From: Paludibacteraceae bacterium
Lineage (GTDB): Bacteria > Bacteroidota > Bacteroidia > Bacteroidales > Paludibacteraceae
Length of the DNA stretch: 64,000 bases
Reading direction: 5' to 3'
NCBI GenBank assembly: GCA_017417025.1
Contig: JAFPZY010000043.1
Span: 1 to 64,000, forward strand
Below are positions 7,897-16,470 of the stretch, piece by piece. A program made the translations under genes and the position numbers. The notes under the pieces were generated by a model. The model searched no databases. It was not told where the DNA came from and saw only the letters and a program-made list of their open reading frames with translations. Every line of letters starts with the position of its first letter. Within the stretch, counting starts at the first letter, position 1.

Positions 7897-9478
7897 ACTC
7901 GCTGGTGAAGTGGAAGCGGATATGCTTGTAGTCGTTCTGCGCCATCTGCAGCACATAGGCGCTGTCCGCCATGAACACGTCGCGACCCTCTTTGTCGAAG
8001 GCCATGTACTGCGTCTTGCGTTTCTTGAACATCTCCAGTTCCGCCGCGTCGTCGCTTTCTATCCAGCACGCCTTGTACATCTGCAGGCTCTCCCACCGGC
8101 ACAGCGCGTTGTACTCGTGCTCCAGCCTGTACTGTATCACCTCGAACTGCAGTTGTCCCACCGTGCCTATTATCTTGCGCCCGTTCAGCTGGCTGACAAA
8201 CAGCTGTGCCACACCCTCGTCCATCAGTTGCCGCACGCCTTTGTCGAGCTGTTTCTGCTTCATCGGGTCGGCGTTCTCTATGTACTTGAACATCTCCGGC
8301 GAGAAGCTCGGCAGACCTTTGAAGTGCAGTGTCTCGCCGCTGGTCAGTGTGTCGCCAATCTTGAAGTTGCCTGTGTCCGGCAGACCCACTATGTCGCCCG
8401 CAAAGGCCTCGTCCACAGTCTCTTTCTTCTGCGCCATGAAGCAGGTGGGCGACGAGAAGCGCATCTGCCTGTCCTCGCGCACGTGTTGATAATAGGTGTT
8501 GCGCTCGAAACGCCCGCTGCATATCTTGAAGAACGCTATGCACGAGCGGTGGTTGGGGTCCATGTTGGCGTGTATCTTGAAGCAGAAGCCCGTTAAAGCA
8601 GGCTCCATCGGGTCCACTTTGCGCTCCATTGCCTCTATCGGCCGCGGCGACGGGGCATTCTCCACGAAGAACTGCAGCAGCTCCTCCACGCCCACGGTCT
8701 TGTACGCCGAGCCGTAGAACACCGGCGCAAGGTCGCCTGCCAGATAGCGCTCGCGGTCGAAGGCGGGATAAACGCCGTCTATCAGCTCCATGTCGGCCTG
8801 CTCTTTCTCCGTCAGGTCGGCGGGGCGGTTGTTGATGAAGAACACGCTCTCGAACTTCAGTCCCTGTCCGCGCGCCCAGGTCATGGGCGTGACGTGTATG
8901 CCCAGTTCCTGCTCCACGTCGTCCATGAGGTCGAAGGGGTCCTTGCCTTCGCGGTCCATCTTGTTCATGAACACCATCACGGGGGTTTTCCTCATCCGGC
9001 ACACCTCCATCAGCCGACGTGTCTGTGTCTCAACGCCTTTGGCGGAGTCAATCACTATTATCACCGAGTCCACCGCTGTCAGTGTGCGGAAGGTGTCTTC
9101 CGCAAAGTCCTGGTGTCCGGGCGTGTCGAGGATGTTGATGTGGTAGGTTTTCGGGGTCCCCGGCTGAACTGTGTCTGTCGGGGAGAGCGTAGCAGCCTGC
9201 TGCAATGTGTTTCCGCTTGCGGAAACCTGTTCGCGGGCAGGGCTGTAAGCGTAATCAAAGCCCATGACGGATGTTGCAACGCTGATGCCGCGTTGTTTCT
9301 CTATCTCCATCCAGTCGGAGGTGGCGGTTTTCTTTATCTTGTTCGATTTCACCGCTCCTGCCACGTGTATGGCTCCGCCGTACAGCAGCAGTTTCTCCGT
9401 CAGTGTGGTCTTACCCGCATCAGGGTGGCTGACTATGGCAAAAGTCCGCCGTCTGAGTATCTCTTCTTGTAGTGTCAT
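7892..9478 (-). CDS. prfC: Peptide chain release factor 3
   Basis: The protein is 528 aa. This translational GTPase recycles RF1/RF2 from the terminated ribosome. G1 is SHPDAGKTT (residues 17-25), G3 is DTPGHQD (118-124) and G4 is NKMD (172-175). The RF3-specific C-terminal part is present (FEVIQYRLEHEYN). A roughly 30-residue insertion (about 79-111, beginning AYSPAREQ) separates the switch I strand from G3; related proteins have only a couple of residues there. The DNA of the insertion contains a perfect palindrome. The restriction endonuclease gene ends 15 nt upstream. Confidence 0.96.
   Translation of the reverse strand: MTLQEEILRRRTFAIVSHPDAGKTTLTEKLLLYGGAIHVAGAVKSNKIKKTATSDWMEIEKQRGISVATSVMGFDYAYSPAREQVSASGNTLQQAATLSPTDTVQPGTPKTYHINILDTPGHQDFAEDTFRTLTAVDSVIIVIDSAKGVETQTRRLMEVCRMRKTPVMVFMNKMDREGKDPFDLMDDVEQELGIHVTPMTWARGQGLKFESVFFINNRPADLTEKEQADMELIDGVYPAFDRERYLAGDLAPVFYGSAYKTVGVEELLQFFVENAPSPRPIEAMERKVDPMEPALTGFCFKIHANMDPNHRSCIAFFKICSGRFERNTYYQHVREDRQMRFSSPTCFMAQKKETVDEAFAGDIVGLPDTGNFKIGDTLTSGETLHFKGLPSFSPEMFKYIENADPMKQKQLDKGVRQLMDEGVAQLFVSQLNGRKIIGTVGQLQFEVIQYRLEHEYNALCRWESLQMYKACWIESDDAAELEMFKKRKTQYMAFDKEGRDVFMADSAYVLQMAQNDYKHIRFHFTSEF
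9209..9226. repeat. Palindrome inside the prfC insertion
   Basis: Arms GTTTCCGC and GCGGAAAC (8 bp each, 2-nt loop) encode residues 85-90 (VSASGN) of RF3. The palindrome lies within the segment that is extra compared with the family. Confidence 0.7.
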
Positions 9479-9493
9479 CTAAAATATGTTTTT

Positions 9494-10270
9494 TCAGATA
9501 TATTTAAGGAAAGGAGTGATATATGTCTCTTCCATTTTCCTTACTCTGTGTTTTGCACTTTCTACAAACATTTTGATATATTCCACCGCCCATTCTTTGC
9601 GTGTTCCTTGCCACGACTGGTTCAGGTCTGCCACATGGAATTGTATCTGCATGGCTGCCGCCCAGTTTATATATAAGGTGTTTGGCATGGCTTTGAACAA
9701 ATCGCCGTAATGGGAGTCTGTGCATAACAGTCTGTCGCCTTCTTCCACCCAGTCAATTTCTATATAATTTATGCCTATATTATCATATTCTTCGTTGTCA
9801 ATCATGTTTGCACAGGCCTTTGCAAGTTTATATGCGGAAATTATATTCGGCGGTTGTGCATTCTTGTTTATATTGCGGGTCTTGACATCAATCAGGTCAT
9901 AAAAGCCGTCGGCATGATACAAAATATCAGCGGTATCATTCTGCTTTTCCTCAAAAATGTTTTCCGGCGACCATTCACGGGTCGCTTTGTCTCCGCGGTT
10001 CAGCAGAAGCAGTGCGGTCGGCGAGTCCAGCAATGCGTATCTGTCTTTGACAGAGATTACTTTCGGGTGCTTCAGATAGAGGTCGTTAAGATACTCGAAC
10101 TGCTTGAAGACGGCAGCCGGATACTTCTTTTTTAGATGCTGGTAAACGCTTTTTTCAAAAGGTTCTCCTGCTGCATGTCCGGACAGTGTGCCTGCACCGG
10201 TTTTGTTGGGACGTTCCACCGAGGTCCCTCTCATCTCTTTGAGAATAGCTTTATAATCGACCCTTTTCAT
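9494..10270 (-). CDS. HincII-type restriction endonuclease (predicted GTYRAC)
   Basis: The protein is 258 aa from the ATG at 10270, the same length I recall for HincII; an ATG eight codons earlier is also open. It shares blocks with HincII/HindII along its length: GTLSGHAAGEPFEK, EEKQNDTADIL, DVKTRNI, PNIISAYKLA and LYINWAAAMQIQFHV. Catalytic residues by alignment are D115, D128 and K130 (HincII D114, D127, K129). It should cut GTYRAC to blunt ends unless methylated. It overlaps the methyltransferase gene by 20 nt. Base composition is visibly more AT-rich than prfC and pheT, suggesting horizontal acquisition. Confidence 0.93.
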   Translation of the reverse strand: MKRVDYKAILKEMRGTSVERPNKTGAGTLSGHAAGEPFEKSVYQHLKKKYPAAVFKQFEYLNDLYLKHPKVISVKDRYALLDSPTALLLLNRGDKATREWSPENIFEEKQNDTADILYHADGFYDLIDVKTRNINKNAQPPNIISAYKLAKACANMIDNEEYDNIGINYIEIDWVEEGDRLLCTDSHYGDLFKAMPNTLYINWAAAMQIQFHVADLNQSWQGTRKEWAVEYIKMFVESAKHRVRKMEETYITPFLKYI

Positions 10271-11807
10271 AAAACAGAGTGTTGAACAATTCATTTATCG
10301 TGCTCCGGTGTTTTGCGTCTTTGTCGTGTAAGTACAGGCGTGTCTCCTTAGTGATTCTTTCGTGCAATACCACTTCTTCCGCATTGCCCCAGTTTATGGT
10401 CAGATACGGAATATTTGCTATCGGAGCCTCCGAAAATTCCACTATTTCCCCTTTTACAATACCGTTGTACTTGAGCCAGTTGAAAACACGTTCATTATTG
10501 AGATAGGCAAGTATGTATTCTATTGACTCTTTGCAGTTCTGTTTCAAAACTATGCCGGTAACATCCTGCAAGGGGTAATATCCTGCGGGGGAGTAGCAAA
10601 AGCGGAAGTAGTTTTTATGCGATATTCTTTCCTTGCAGGGTATAAATATTTTGGGTTTCTGCCTTTCAAACAGACTCTTGCTGCGAGGAAAGGCGAACTC
10701 CCAATAAGGCAGGTCTTTCCCGTAACTGTATCGCTTGTTCAACCCCTCCACATAACTCTCAAAATGCGAAACAAAATGCGGATAGACGGTTGTAAACTCA
10801 TCCTGCGATATGTCGGAGGGCATGTATATGTATTTTTCTGTAGATGTGTAATTGTACCGGTCCAGATTCTTCGCCTTCAGCACGTGAATCAGACACTTGC
10901 GTTCCGCTTCATTGAACTGCATTTCTTCGTTCTGATTGACCTTGAATGCCGCATCCAATCCCGACACCATGCCGTTGCCGATGTCGCAGTATTCGCCCAG
11001 CCTGTGCAACTGCGTGTCAAACAGCCCCTGCTGCTTGATGCACGCATTCTCGAAACAAGCAAGCTGATTCTGTGCATCTTGTGTGGCAAGCAGCCAGCGC
11101 TGGTAGGGCTGGAACTGGGGGATTTCCTGCTTGTTGAAACATGTGCCGTCTTGCAGCTCTTTTAATAACGGCTTCCCTTTTTTATTATAGGAATAGAGGG
11201 AAATAGTCGGCCTGTTTTCTTTGCTCTTGATGTACTTGAATATTACAAACGAAGCGCACACTTTCTCGAACAGCGGAGCCTCCTTGAAATGGTAGATGCT
11301 CTCGAAATAGCCGTTCTGGCACATATAGTTGCGCAAAGTCTGTGAGTTGGTCGTGTTCATCCAATAGTCGGAGCAGATAAAAATCAGTTCCCCGTTTTCG
11401 TTGAGTTGCTCTATGCTCTTGAGAATGAAGATGAAGAGATAATCGCAAAGACTGTTGAAGTACTTGTTCCAAAGTGGGCTTTGTTGCAACTCGTCTTTCA
11501 GTTCCTGCTCCAGATTCTTCCAGCGGATATAGGGTGGGTTGCCGATAATGACATCAAACTTTTCATAAACTGGCGAAGAAATGAAACTCTCGTGTCTTAC
11601 TTGTGGAAAATCGTGCGCAAGTTCTGTGTCTATTTCATAGGCGGAAGTTCTGACAAATCCGTGCTCTTGCAGCATCTTAAGGAATACGCCTTTGCCGCAG
11701 GACGGCTCCAGAATGGCTGCCTCTCTGTCGTGCGAAATGAGCGACACCATGAAATCTGCAACCACCCCTTCGGTAAAGTATTGCCCGTATTTGTTTTTCT
11801 CCTTCAT
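10251..11807 (-). CDS. HincII-type adenine-N6 DNA methyltransferase
   Basis: The protein is 518 aa. It opens with KYGQYFTEGVVADFMV, then SAM-binding motif I LEPSCGKGVFL (33-43) and catalytic motif IV NPPY (90-93), an arrangement with the target-recognition region at the C-terminus (gamma-class N6-adenine). The adjacent endonuclease is HincII-like, so it should protect GTYRAC sites. It lies 58 nt downstream of pheT on the same strand and may be co-transcribed with it. The AT-rich composition matches its partner. Confidence 0.93.
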   Translation of the reverse strand: MKEKNKYGQYFTEGVVADFMVSLISHDREAAILEPSCGKGVFLKMLQEHGFVRTSAYEIDTELAHDFPQVRHESFISSPVYEKFDVIIGNPPYIRWKNLEQELKDELQQSPLWNKYFNSLCDYLFIFILKSIEQLNENGELIFICSDYWMNTTNSQTLRNYMCQNGYFESIYHFKEAPLFEKVCASFVIFKYIKSKENRPTISLYSYNKKGKPLLKELQDGTCFNKQEIPQFQPYQRWLLATQDAQNQLACFENACIKQQGLFDTQLHRLGEYCDIGNGMVSGLDAAFKVNQNEEMQFNEAERKCLIHVLKAKNLDRYNYTSTEKYIYMPSDISQDEFTTVYPHFVSHFESYVEGLNKRYSYGKDLPYWEFAFPRSKSLFERQKPKIFIPCKERISHKNYFRFCYSPAGYYPLQDVTGIVLKQNCKESIEYILAYLNNERVFNWLKYNGIVKGEIVEFSEAPIANIPYLTINWGNAEEVVLHERITKETRLYLHDKDAKHRSTINELFNTLFYEKGRL

Positions 11808-11865
11808 TCGTTCTCGCGGCTGCTTCCTGTTGTGCCTCCCGAAAAGCTTTGCCGCCTGAATCTTC

Positions 11866-14367
11866 TTACCTCAGTTTTGCCCCGAACTTCTCCTCGAAGG
11901 TCTTTTGCAGACGCGACATGATGTTCTCTATCTGCTTGTCTTTCAGAGTGTCGTCTTTGTCCTGCAGGATGAACGACAGCGCGTACGACTTCTTGCCTTC
12001 CTCAAGGTTCTTGCCCTCGTACACGTCGAACAGGCTCACCTGCTTCAGCAGTTTGCGCTCGGTCTCCATAGCCGCTCTGCGCAGGTCGGCGAAGCACACG
12101 TTCTTGTCCACCAGCAGCGCGAAGTCGCGTTTCACTTCAGGGAAGCGCGGCAGGTCCTCTATCACGGGCTTGTACTGCTTGCGCAGGTGCAGCATTGTCT
12201 TCCAGTAGAGGTCGGCGTAATAGACGGGCGTGTCGATGTCGAAGCGCTTCAGCAGCGACGGGGCCACCACAGCCATATAGCCTATGCTCACGCCCTGCTG
12301 CGTCTTCAGCACCAGTCCGTCGCTGAAGCATTTGCAGATGCCGCAGCACTCCTCTTTCGCGGGGTCATAAACGGGCTCGGTGACCAGTTTGTCGGGGTTG
12401 ATGCCCATGCGCACAAGCAGGTTGTTCACGTAGGCGTGCAGCTGGTAGAACGAGGTCTTTTCGTCCTTGCGCACCCAGCTCTGCGCCGTCTTGTTGCCGG
12501 TGAGCCACAGCGCGAGGTGGGGCTCCTCCGAGTAAGCGTCTATCGGCTCAAAGGGCTTTTGACTTTCGACTATCGACTTTCGACTGTCATAATGATAGCA
12601 GTTGCCGAACTCGTAGAACTGAAGGTTGGTCTGCTTGCGGTTCACGTTGCGCTGTATGCTCTCCAGGCCGCCGAACAGTAGTATCTGCCGCATCACGTTC
12701 AGGTCCTGCGACAGCGGGTTCTTCACCTTCACGCAGTTCTCTTTCCACCCGCCCTCGTAGTAGGCCTCTTTGGTCAGCGAGTTGTTCATTATCTCGTAGA
12801 AACCCTGTGCCGTCAGCTGCTCCGACAGGCGTTTTTGCAGCTCCACGGGGTCGGGCTTCACGCCGTAGCTCAGGTTGGTGTTCACTTTCTCGGGGAACTC
12901 TATGTTGTTGTAGCCGTAGATGCGCAGCACGTCCTCCACTATGTCGCATTCGCGCTGTACATCAACCCTGTAGCGTGGCACGAGGCAGTCGTAAACCGTC
13001 CCTTCGTCCGTTGCGCGCTTGCTGAAGCCTATCTCCAATGCGCCGAGTATGGTCTCCAGTGTCTCTGTGCCTATGCGCTTGCCTATCAGCCTGTCAGCTC
13101 TCTCTTCGTTCAGCTCCACGTGCCACGGCTCGAACTCTGTCTGTCCGTTGTCGCTCACCTCCATCGCCACTTCGCCGCCGGCGGTCTCCTGTATCAGCAG
13201 GGCGGCGCGCTTCAGTACGTACAGGGTGTTGTTCGGGTCGCAGCCGCGCTCGTAGCGGAACGACGCATCGGTGCTCAAACCGTGTCTGCGGGCGGTCTTG
13301 CGGATGCTCACGGGGTCGAAATAGGCGCTCTCGAGGAAGACGTTGGTCGTCTGCTCTGTCACACCCGAGTCCAGACCGCCGAACACGCCCGCTATGCACA
13401 TCGGCTCCTCCGCATTGCATATCATCAGGTCGTTGCCGCTCAGCACGCGCTCAACCCCGTCAAGCGTCACGAACTTCTGACCCTCGGCCGCGTTCTTCAC
13501 TATTATCTGCCGGCCTTTTATCTTGTCCGCGTCAAAGGCGTGAAGGGCCTGACCCTGTTCCATCAGCACGAAGTTGGTCACGTCCACCACGTTGTTTATC
13601 GGGCGCAGACCTATCGACTGCAGGGCGGTCTTCAGCCAGTCGGGCGACTCCTGCACCTTCACACCGCTTATCGAAACGCCGGTGTAGCGCGGGCAGGCCT
13701 CCTTGTTCTCTATCCTGATGCCTATCTCCAGCCCGTGGTTACCCGTCTTGAACGCGCTCACGTCGGGCTTATGCAGGCTCACCTCTCTGCCTTCCGCCTT
13801 GTACTTGGCGTACAGGTCGCGTGCCACACCGTAGTGGCTTGCGCCGTCCGAGCGGTTGGGGGTGATGTCCACCTCTATCAGCGTGTCGTCTTCTATCTTG
13901 TACCACTCTTTGGCCGCCATGCCCACGGGAGCGTCGGCGGGCAGCACTATGATGCCGTCGTGAGAGGTGCCTACGCCTATTTCGTCTTCCGCGCAGAGCA
14001 TGCCCAGGCTCTCTTCGCCGCGTATCTTGCCTTTCTTTATCACGAAGCTCTCCTCACCGCTGTAGAGGCGTGTACCCACGGTCGCCACCACCACTTTCTG
14101 GCCCGCTGCCACGTTGGGGGCGCCGCACACTATCTGCACCGGACCTTCGCCGTAATCCACTGTCGTTATGTGCAGATGGTCGCTGTTAGGGTGGGGGATA
14201 CACGTCTTCACTTCGCCTATGCGAAGCCCTTCCAGACCGCCTTTTATTGTCTGTATTGTTTCCACTGTCCCTACCTCCAGACCTATGGAAGTCAGGGCTT
14301 TTGCTACGCTTTGTGCGTCGTCAAGCGGAGTCAGATAGCGTTTCAGCCAGTTGTAGGAAATGTTCAT
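11866..14367 (-). CDS. pheT: Phenylalanine--tRNA ligase beta subunit
   Basis: The protein is 833 aa. Domains in order are an N-terminal EMAP-like tRNA-binding fold (about 40-150, IVCGAPNVAAGQKV), the B3/B4 editing domain (DVTNFVLMEQGQALHAFD), the B5 domain, the catalytic-like core and a C-terminal ferredoxin-fold anticodon-binding domain (RFPEVKRDFALLVDKNV). It pairs with PheS, which is not in the window. Four heptamer repeats at 12561-12588 are read in frame as part of a variable loop (around residues 594-603, DSRKSIVESQK). It has its own promoter at 14462-14493. Confidence 0.97.
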   Translation of the reverse strand: MNISYNWLKRYLTPLDDAQSVAKALTSIGLEVGTVETIQTIKGGLEGLRIGEVKTCIPHPNSDHLHITTVDYGEGPVQIVCGAPNVAAGQKVVVATVGTRLYSGEESFVIKKGKIRGEESLGMLCAEDEIGVGTSHDGIIVLPADAPVGMAAKEWYKIEDDTLIEVDITPNRSDGASHYGVARDLYAKYKAEGREVSLHKPDVSAFKTGNHGLEIGIRIENKEACPRYTGVSISGVKVQESPDWLKTALQSIGLRPINNVVDVTNFVLMEQGQALHAFDADKIKGRQIIVKNAAEGQKFVTLDGVERVLSGNDLMICNAEEPMCIAGVFGGLDSGVTEQTTNVFLESAYFDPVSIRKTARRHGLSTDASFRYERGCDPNNTLYVLKRAALLIQETAGGEVAMEVSDNGQTEFEPWHVELNEERADRLIGKRIGTETLETILGALEIGFSKRATDEGTVYDCLVPRYRVDVQRECDIVEDVLRIYGYNNIEFPEKVNTNLSYGVKPDPVELQKRLSEQLTAQGFYEIMNNSLTKEAYYEGGWKENCVKVKNPLSQDLNVMRQILLFGGLESIQRNVNRKQTNLQFYEFGNCYHYDSRKSIVESQKPFEPIDAYSEEPHLALWLTGNKTAQSWVRKDEKTSFYQLHAYVNNLLVRMGINPDKLVTEPVYDPAKEECCGICKCFSDGLVLKTQQGVSIGYMAVVAPSLLKRFDIDTPVYYADLYWKTMLHLRKQYKPVIEDLPRFPEVKRDFALLVDKNVCFADLRRAAMETERKLLKQVSLFDVYEGKNLEEGKKSYALSFILQDKDDTLKDKQIENIMSRLQKTFEEKFGAKLR
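12561..12588. repeat. In-frame heptamer array inside pheT
   Basis: The units are GACTTTC, GACTATC, GACTTTC and GACTGTC. The array is translated on the minus strand and resembles intergenic heptamer repeats elsewhere in the window, so it may be an insertion tolerated in a surface loop. Confidence 0.75.
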
Positions 14368-14461
14368 ATCTTTTTGTTTTTTCGTTTGCGTTATGCCTGT
14401 TTTTGCTGTTTGGGTCGGGCGTTGCTGTCTTTATGGACAGCCTTGTCCGCAAAACGGCGCG

Positions 14462-14493
14462 CAAAGGTAATGCTTTTTTCTTATTTGTGCAAA
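14462..14493 (-). promoter_or_regulatory. sigma-ABfr-type promoter of pheT
   Basis: On the minus strand, TTTG (14493-14490), 20 nt, then TACCTTTG (14469-14462). It lies about 95 bp upstream of the pheT start and may also serve the restriction-modification genes. Confidence 0.78.
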
Positions 14494-14808
14494 CTTGGAG
14501 GCGTGTTTTTGTTTTTTTTTCGTTTTTTGCCGGTGTGACTCGTCTTTTTTCCCTCGATTTCCGTTTGCCGTTACTGCTTTCCATTTGTCGTTATTGTTTG
14601 CTGCTACTTTTTCGTTTGCCGCCATTTTTTTTCGTTTGCCGCGACAAAAATACTGCATGCAGACATTGCATCGTGCGTTTCAGGTGCGATTTGGCACTTT
14701 CGTGTGCGATTTGGCGCAATTTGGTGCTTTTCCCCGAGGTCGCGGGGCAGTCTGTCTGCGGCATGCGGTCTTTTTCCGCCGTTTTTCCGTCTCTTTTCCG
14801 CTGCCTTG

Positions 14809-14841
14809 TACCGTCACACTACCGTATCACTACCGTCTCAC
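14809..14841 (+). repeat. Composite 11-nt repeat element, copy 1
   Basis: The units are TACCGTCACAC, TACCGTATCAC and TACCGTCTCAC, followed by GCCATGCCG. It is the first of five copies in the window, all in this orientation. Confidence 0.9.
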
Positions 14842-14862
14842 GCCATGCCGTTTCCGTGCATT

Positions 14863-14960
14863 CTCACGTCCTGCCGTTTTCTCTTCTGCCGCACTCTCAC
14901 GCCCTGCCATTTTCTCTTCAGCCGCACTCTCACGCCCTGCCGTTTTTTTTCTTCTGTCAC
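14863..14960 (+). repeat. 33-nt tandem repeat (3 x 11 nt)
   Basis: CTCACGCCCTGCC-type cores start at 14863, 14896 and 14929, exactly 33 nt apart, with T-rich spacers (TTTTCTCTTC). A weaker fourth half-copy follows. The 33-nt period is three times the 11-nt unit seen elsewhere. Confidence 0.75.
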
Positions 14961-15005
14961 GCTCTCATGCCCGGCACAATTCCGCCGCCGGTTGAGGGGT
15001 GCGTT

Positions 15006-15072
15006 TACGTTCTTTAGTACGTACGTTATCCCCCCTATACAGGGGGGACTAACAGTACTAAACGAACACGTA
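15006..15072. repeat. Large imperfect inverted repeat upstream of the invertase gene
   Basis: Outer arms TTTAGTAC (15013-15020) and GTACTAAA (15055-15062) extend imperfectly outward through ACGTTC- and GAAC-like sequence. Inside is a CCCCCC/GGGGGG stem (15030-15035, 15042-15047) with loop TATACA. It could be a terminator, a recombinase-binding site or a small mobile repeat. Confidence 0.55.
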
Positions 15073-15331
15073 CCCGCTCAAAAATCCGCAGACAACACGC
15101 CGCCCGGAACATTGCAGAACCCAGTTCCCCAAACCGCGTCAGGTAAGCATGTATTCTCTATATAAAATGTTATATTTTTCTTAAAAATTGTTAAAAAATG
15201 CGCATTTTGTTGGGTTTGTTGAAAAATATTGCGTACTTTTGCAAAGTATTTGACCCCCGAATCTTTATCTATCGAAATCTTTAGCATTATTATGTGTTTG
15301 GCAGCACGGTTTAGAATAACAGATTTAGAGC

Positions 15332-16057
15332 ATGACTTACGGCTATATCCGCGTCAGTTCTGACAAACAGACTGTAGAGAACCAACGCTTTGAAATTATA
15401 CGTTTTTGCGGGCAGAGAAACATTAAAATCGACGGCTGGATTAACGAGACGATTTCCGGAACAAAACACTACAGCAAACGTCTGTTGGGGGAATTGCTGA
15501 AAGATGTCGGGAAAGATGACATAATTATTTGTTCCGAGCTGTCGCGTCTCGGACGCAGCCTCTTTATGATTATGGAGATTCTTAATGTGTGCATGACCAA
15601 GGAGTGCCGTGTCTGGACCGTTAAGGACAACTATCGCCTCGGGGAGGACATCCAGAGCAAGGTGCTCGCTTTCGCCTTCGGACTCTCTGCCGAAATCGAG
15701 CGCAACCTCATCTCCCAGCGCACCAAAGAGGCGCTGCTCCGCAAAAGGAGCGAGGGGGCGGTCCTCGGCAGGCCCAAAGGACGAGGGAGCAAGAAGAAGT
15801 CCTACAAACTCTCCGCCGCGGAAAAAACGGTCAGGAAAATGCGTCTCGAAAGCAAATCCTACTACAAAATCTCGCGTGCCCTCAATGTGCATCCGCTCAC
15901 TGCAAAACGCTTCTGCCAGGCTTTTGTGAACGATATGCCCGACTTCTCGGCCGACTCCGTCGCAGCCAAAGTGGAGCAACTGCTCGCCGTTCCCTCTATC
16001 TGTCCGCCACGTCTCCCTGTCGCTGCACTTCCCGCCAAGTCCCGAACTCGTTCCTAA
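15332..16057 (+). CDS. mpi: Serine recombinase, Mpi-family DNA invertase
   Basis: The protein is 241 aa. The resolvase/invertase catalytic domain begins MTYGYIRVSSDKQTVENQR with the catalytic serine at about residue 9-10, followed by SELSRLGRSLFMIMEIL and AFGLSAEIERNLISQRT. A helix-turn-helix DNA-binding domain follows (about 155-200). The sequence is very close to what I recall of Bacteroides fragilis Mpi, which flips many surface-polysaccharide promoters. The last roughly 40 residues look like low-complexity read-through, and the stop codon lies in a heptamer array. No polysaccharide locus is adjacent. A TACTTTTG box at 15234-15241 may be its -7 element. Confidence 0.88.
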   Translation: MTYGYIRVSSDKQTVENQRFEIIRFCGQRNIKIDGWINETISGTKHYSKRLLGELLKDVGKDDIIICSELSRLGRSLFMIMEILNVCMTKECRVWTVKDNYRLGEDIQSKVLAFAFGLSAEIERNLISQRTKEALLRKRSEGAVLGRPKGRGSKKKSYKLSAAEKTVRKMRLESKSYYKISRALNVHPLTAKRFCQAFVNDMPDFSADSVAAKVEQLLAVPSICPPRLPVAALPAKSRTRS

Positions 16058-16102
16058 CTCCTAATTCCTAACTCCTAACTCCTAACTCCTAAGTCCTCAC
16101 TC
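16054..16102. repeat. Heptamer array CTAACTC x7 overlapping the invertase stop
   Basis: There are seven units (CTAACTC, CTAATTC, three CTAACTC, CTAAGTC, CTCACTC). The TAA stop of the invertase gene (16055-16057) is in the first unit. With a 7-nt period, the TAA appears in all three frames. Confidence 0.9.
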
Positions 16103-16147
16103 TTTCCCCCCACTGCCGCGAAAAAAACAAAAAAACTTTGCAGAATA

Positions 16148-16179
16148 TTTGCAAGTCCGCAAAAAAAGTCGTACCTTTG
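16148..16179 (+). promoter_or_regulatory. sigma-ABfr-type promoter
   Basis: TTTG at 16148-16151, 20 nt, TACCTTTG at 16172-16179. It directs transcription of the small DNA-binding protein gene starting at 16225 and possibly the genes beyond. Confidence 0.82.
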
Positions 16180-16224
16180 CAGCGGAAACCTGAAAAAGGC
16201 ACTGACTTAAAAACAAGATATAAC

Positions 16225-16470
16225 ATGATACGCACTACTTTCAATCGCTTGCGGGAGGTCAAAGACAGCCTGCCGCACGGCAGTTCGGCTGTTATCGCCG
16301 AAGAACTCGGGATGGCAGCCGATGACGTTAGAGACTTCTTCCGTGGCACCGCTTCGGCTGCCGGATATCACATCGAGCCGGGCCCCGACGGAGGTATTGT
16401 GACATTCGATGACACGCGCATTCTCGAAGTGGCTCTGCGCATCGCGTGGAATGCTAAAAACGGGCTCTGA
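16225..16470 (+). CDS. Small conserved DNA-binding protein (HTH-like)
   Basis: The protein is 81 aa from ATG at 16225. An upstream in-frame ATG at 16138 lies before the promoter and is excluded. The sequence MIRTTFNRLREVKDSLPHGS...IAEELGMAADDVRDFF looks like a helix-turn-helix, followed by GPDGGIVTFDDTRILEVALRIA. It resembles a small 'DNA-binding protein' family common in Bacteroidales whose role is not known to me. The downstream outer-membrane protein gene begins 159 bp away. Confidence 0.72.
   Translation: MIRTTFNRLREVKDSLPHGSSAVIAEELGMAADDVRDFFRGTASAAGYHIEPGPDGGIVTFDDTRILEVALRIAWNAKNGL

Larger units (their letters stand above)
14368..15331. other. Gene-free, repeat-rich region between pheT and the invertase gene
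   Basis: It is 964 bp without a credible gene. It holds the pheT promoter, a T-rich stretch (14470-14645), the first copy of the 11-nt composite repeat (14809-14841), a 33-nt repeat array (14863-14960), a large hairpin (15006-15072) and a probable -7 box (15234-15241) of the invertase gene. Confidence 0.75.

Noticed and set aside
12835..14538. 567-codon open frame on the plus strand opposite pheT
   Set aside because: It is the antisense shadow of pheT, with composition typical of reverse-complemented coding sequence and no recognisable domain.
14368..15331. Degenerate insertion sequence in the gap before the invertase gene
   Set aside because: No transposase fragments or terminal inverted repeats were found; the gap is explained by simple repeats, a promoter and a hairpin.
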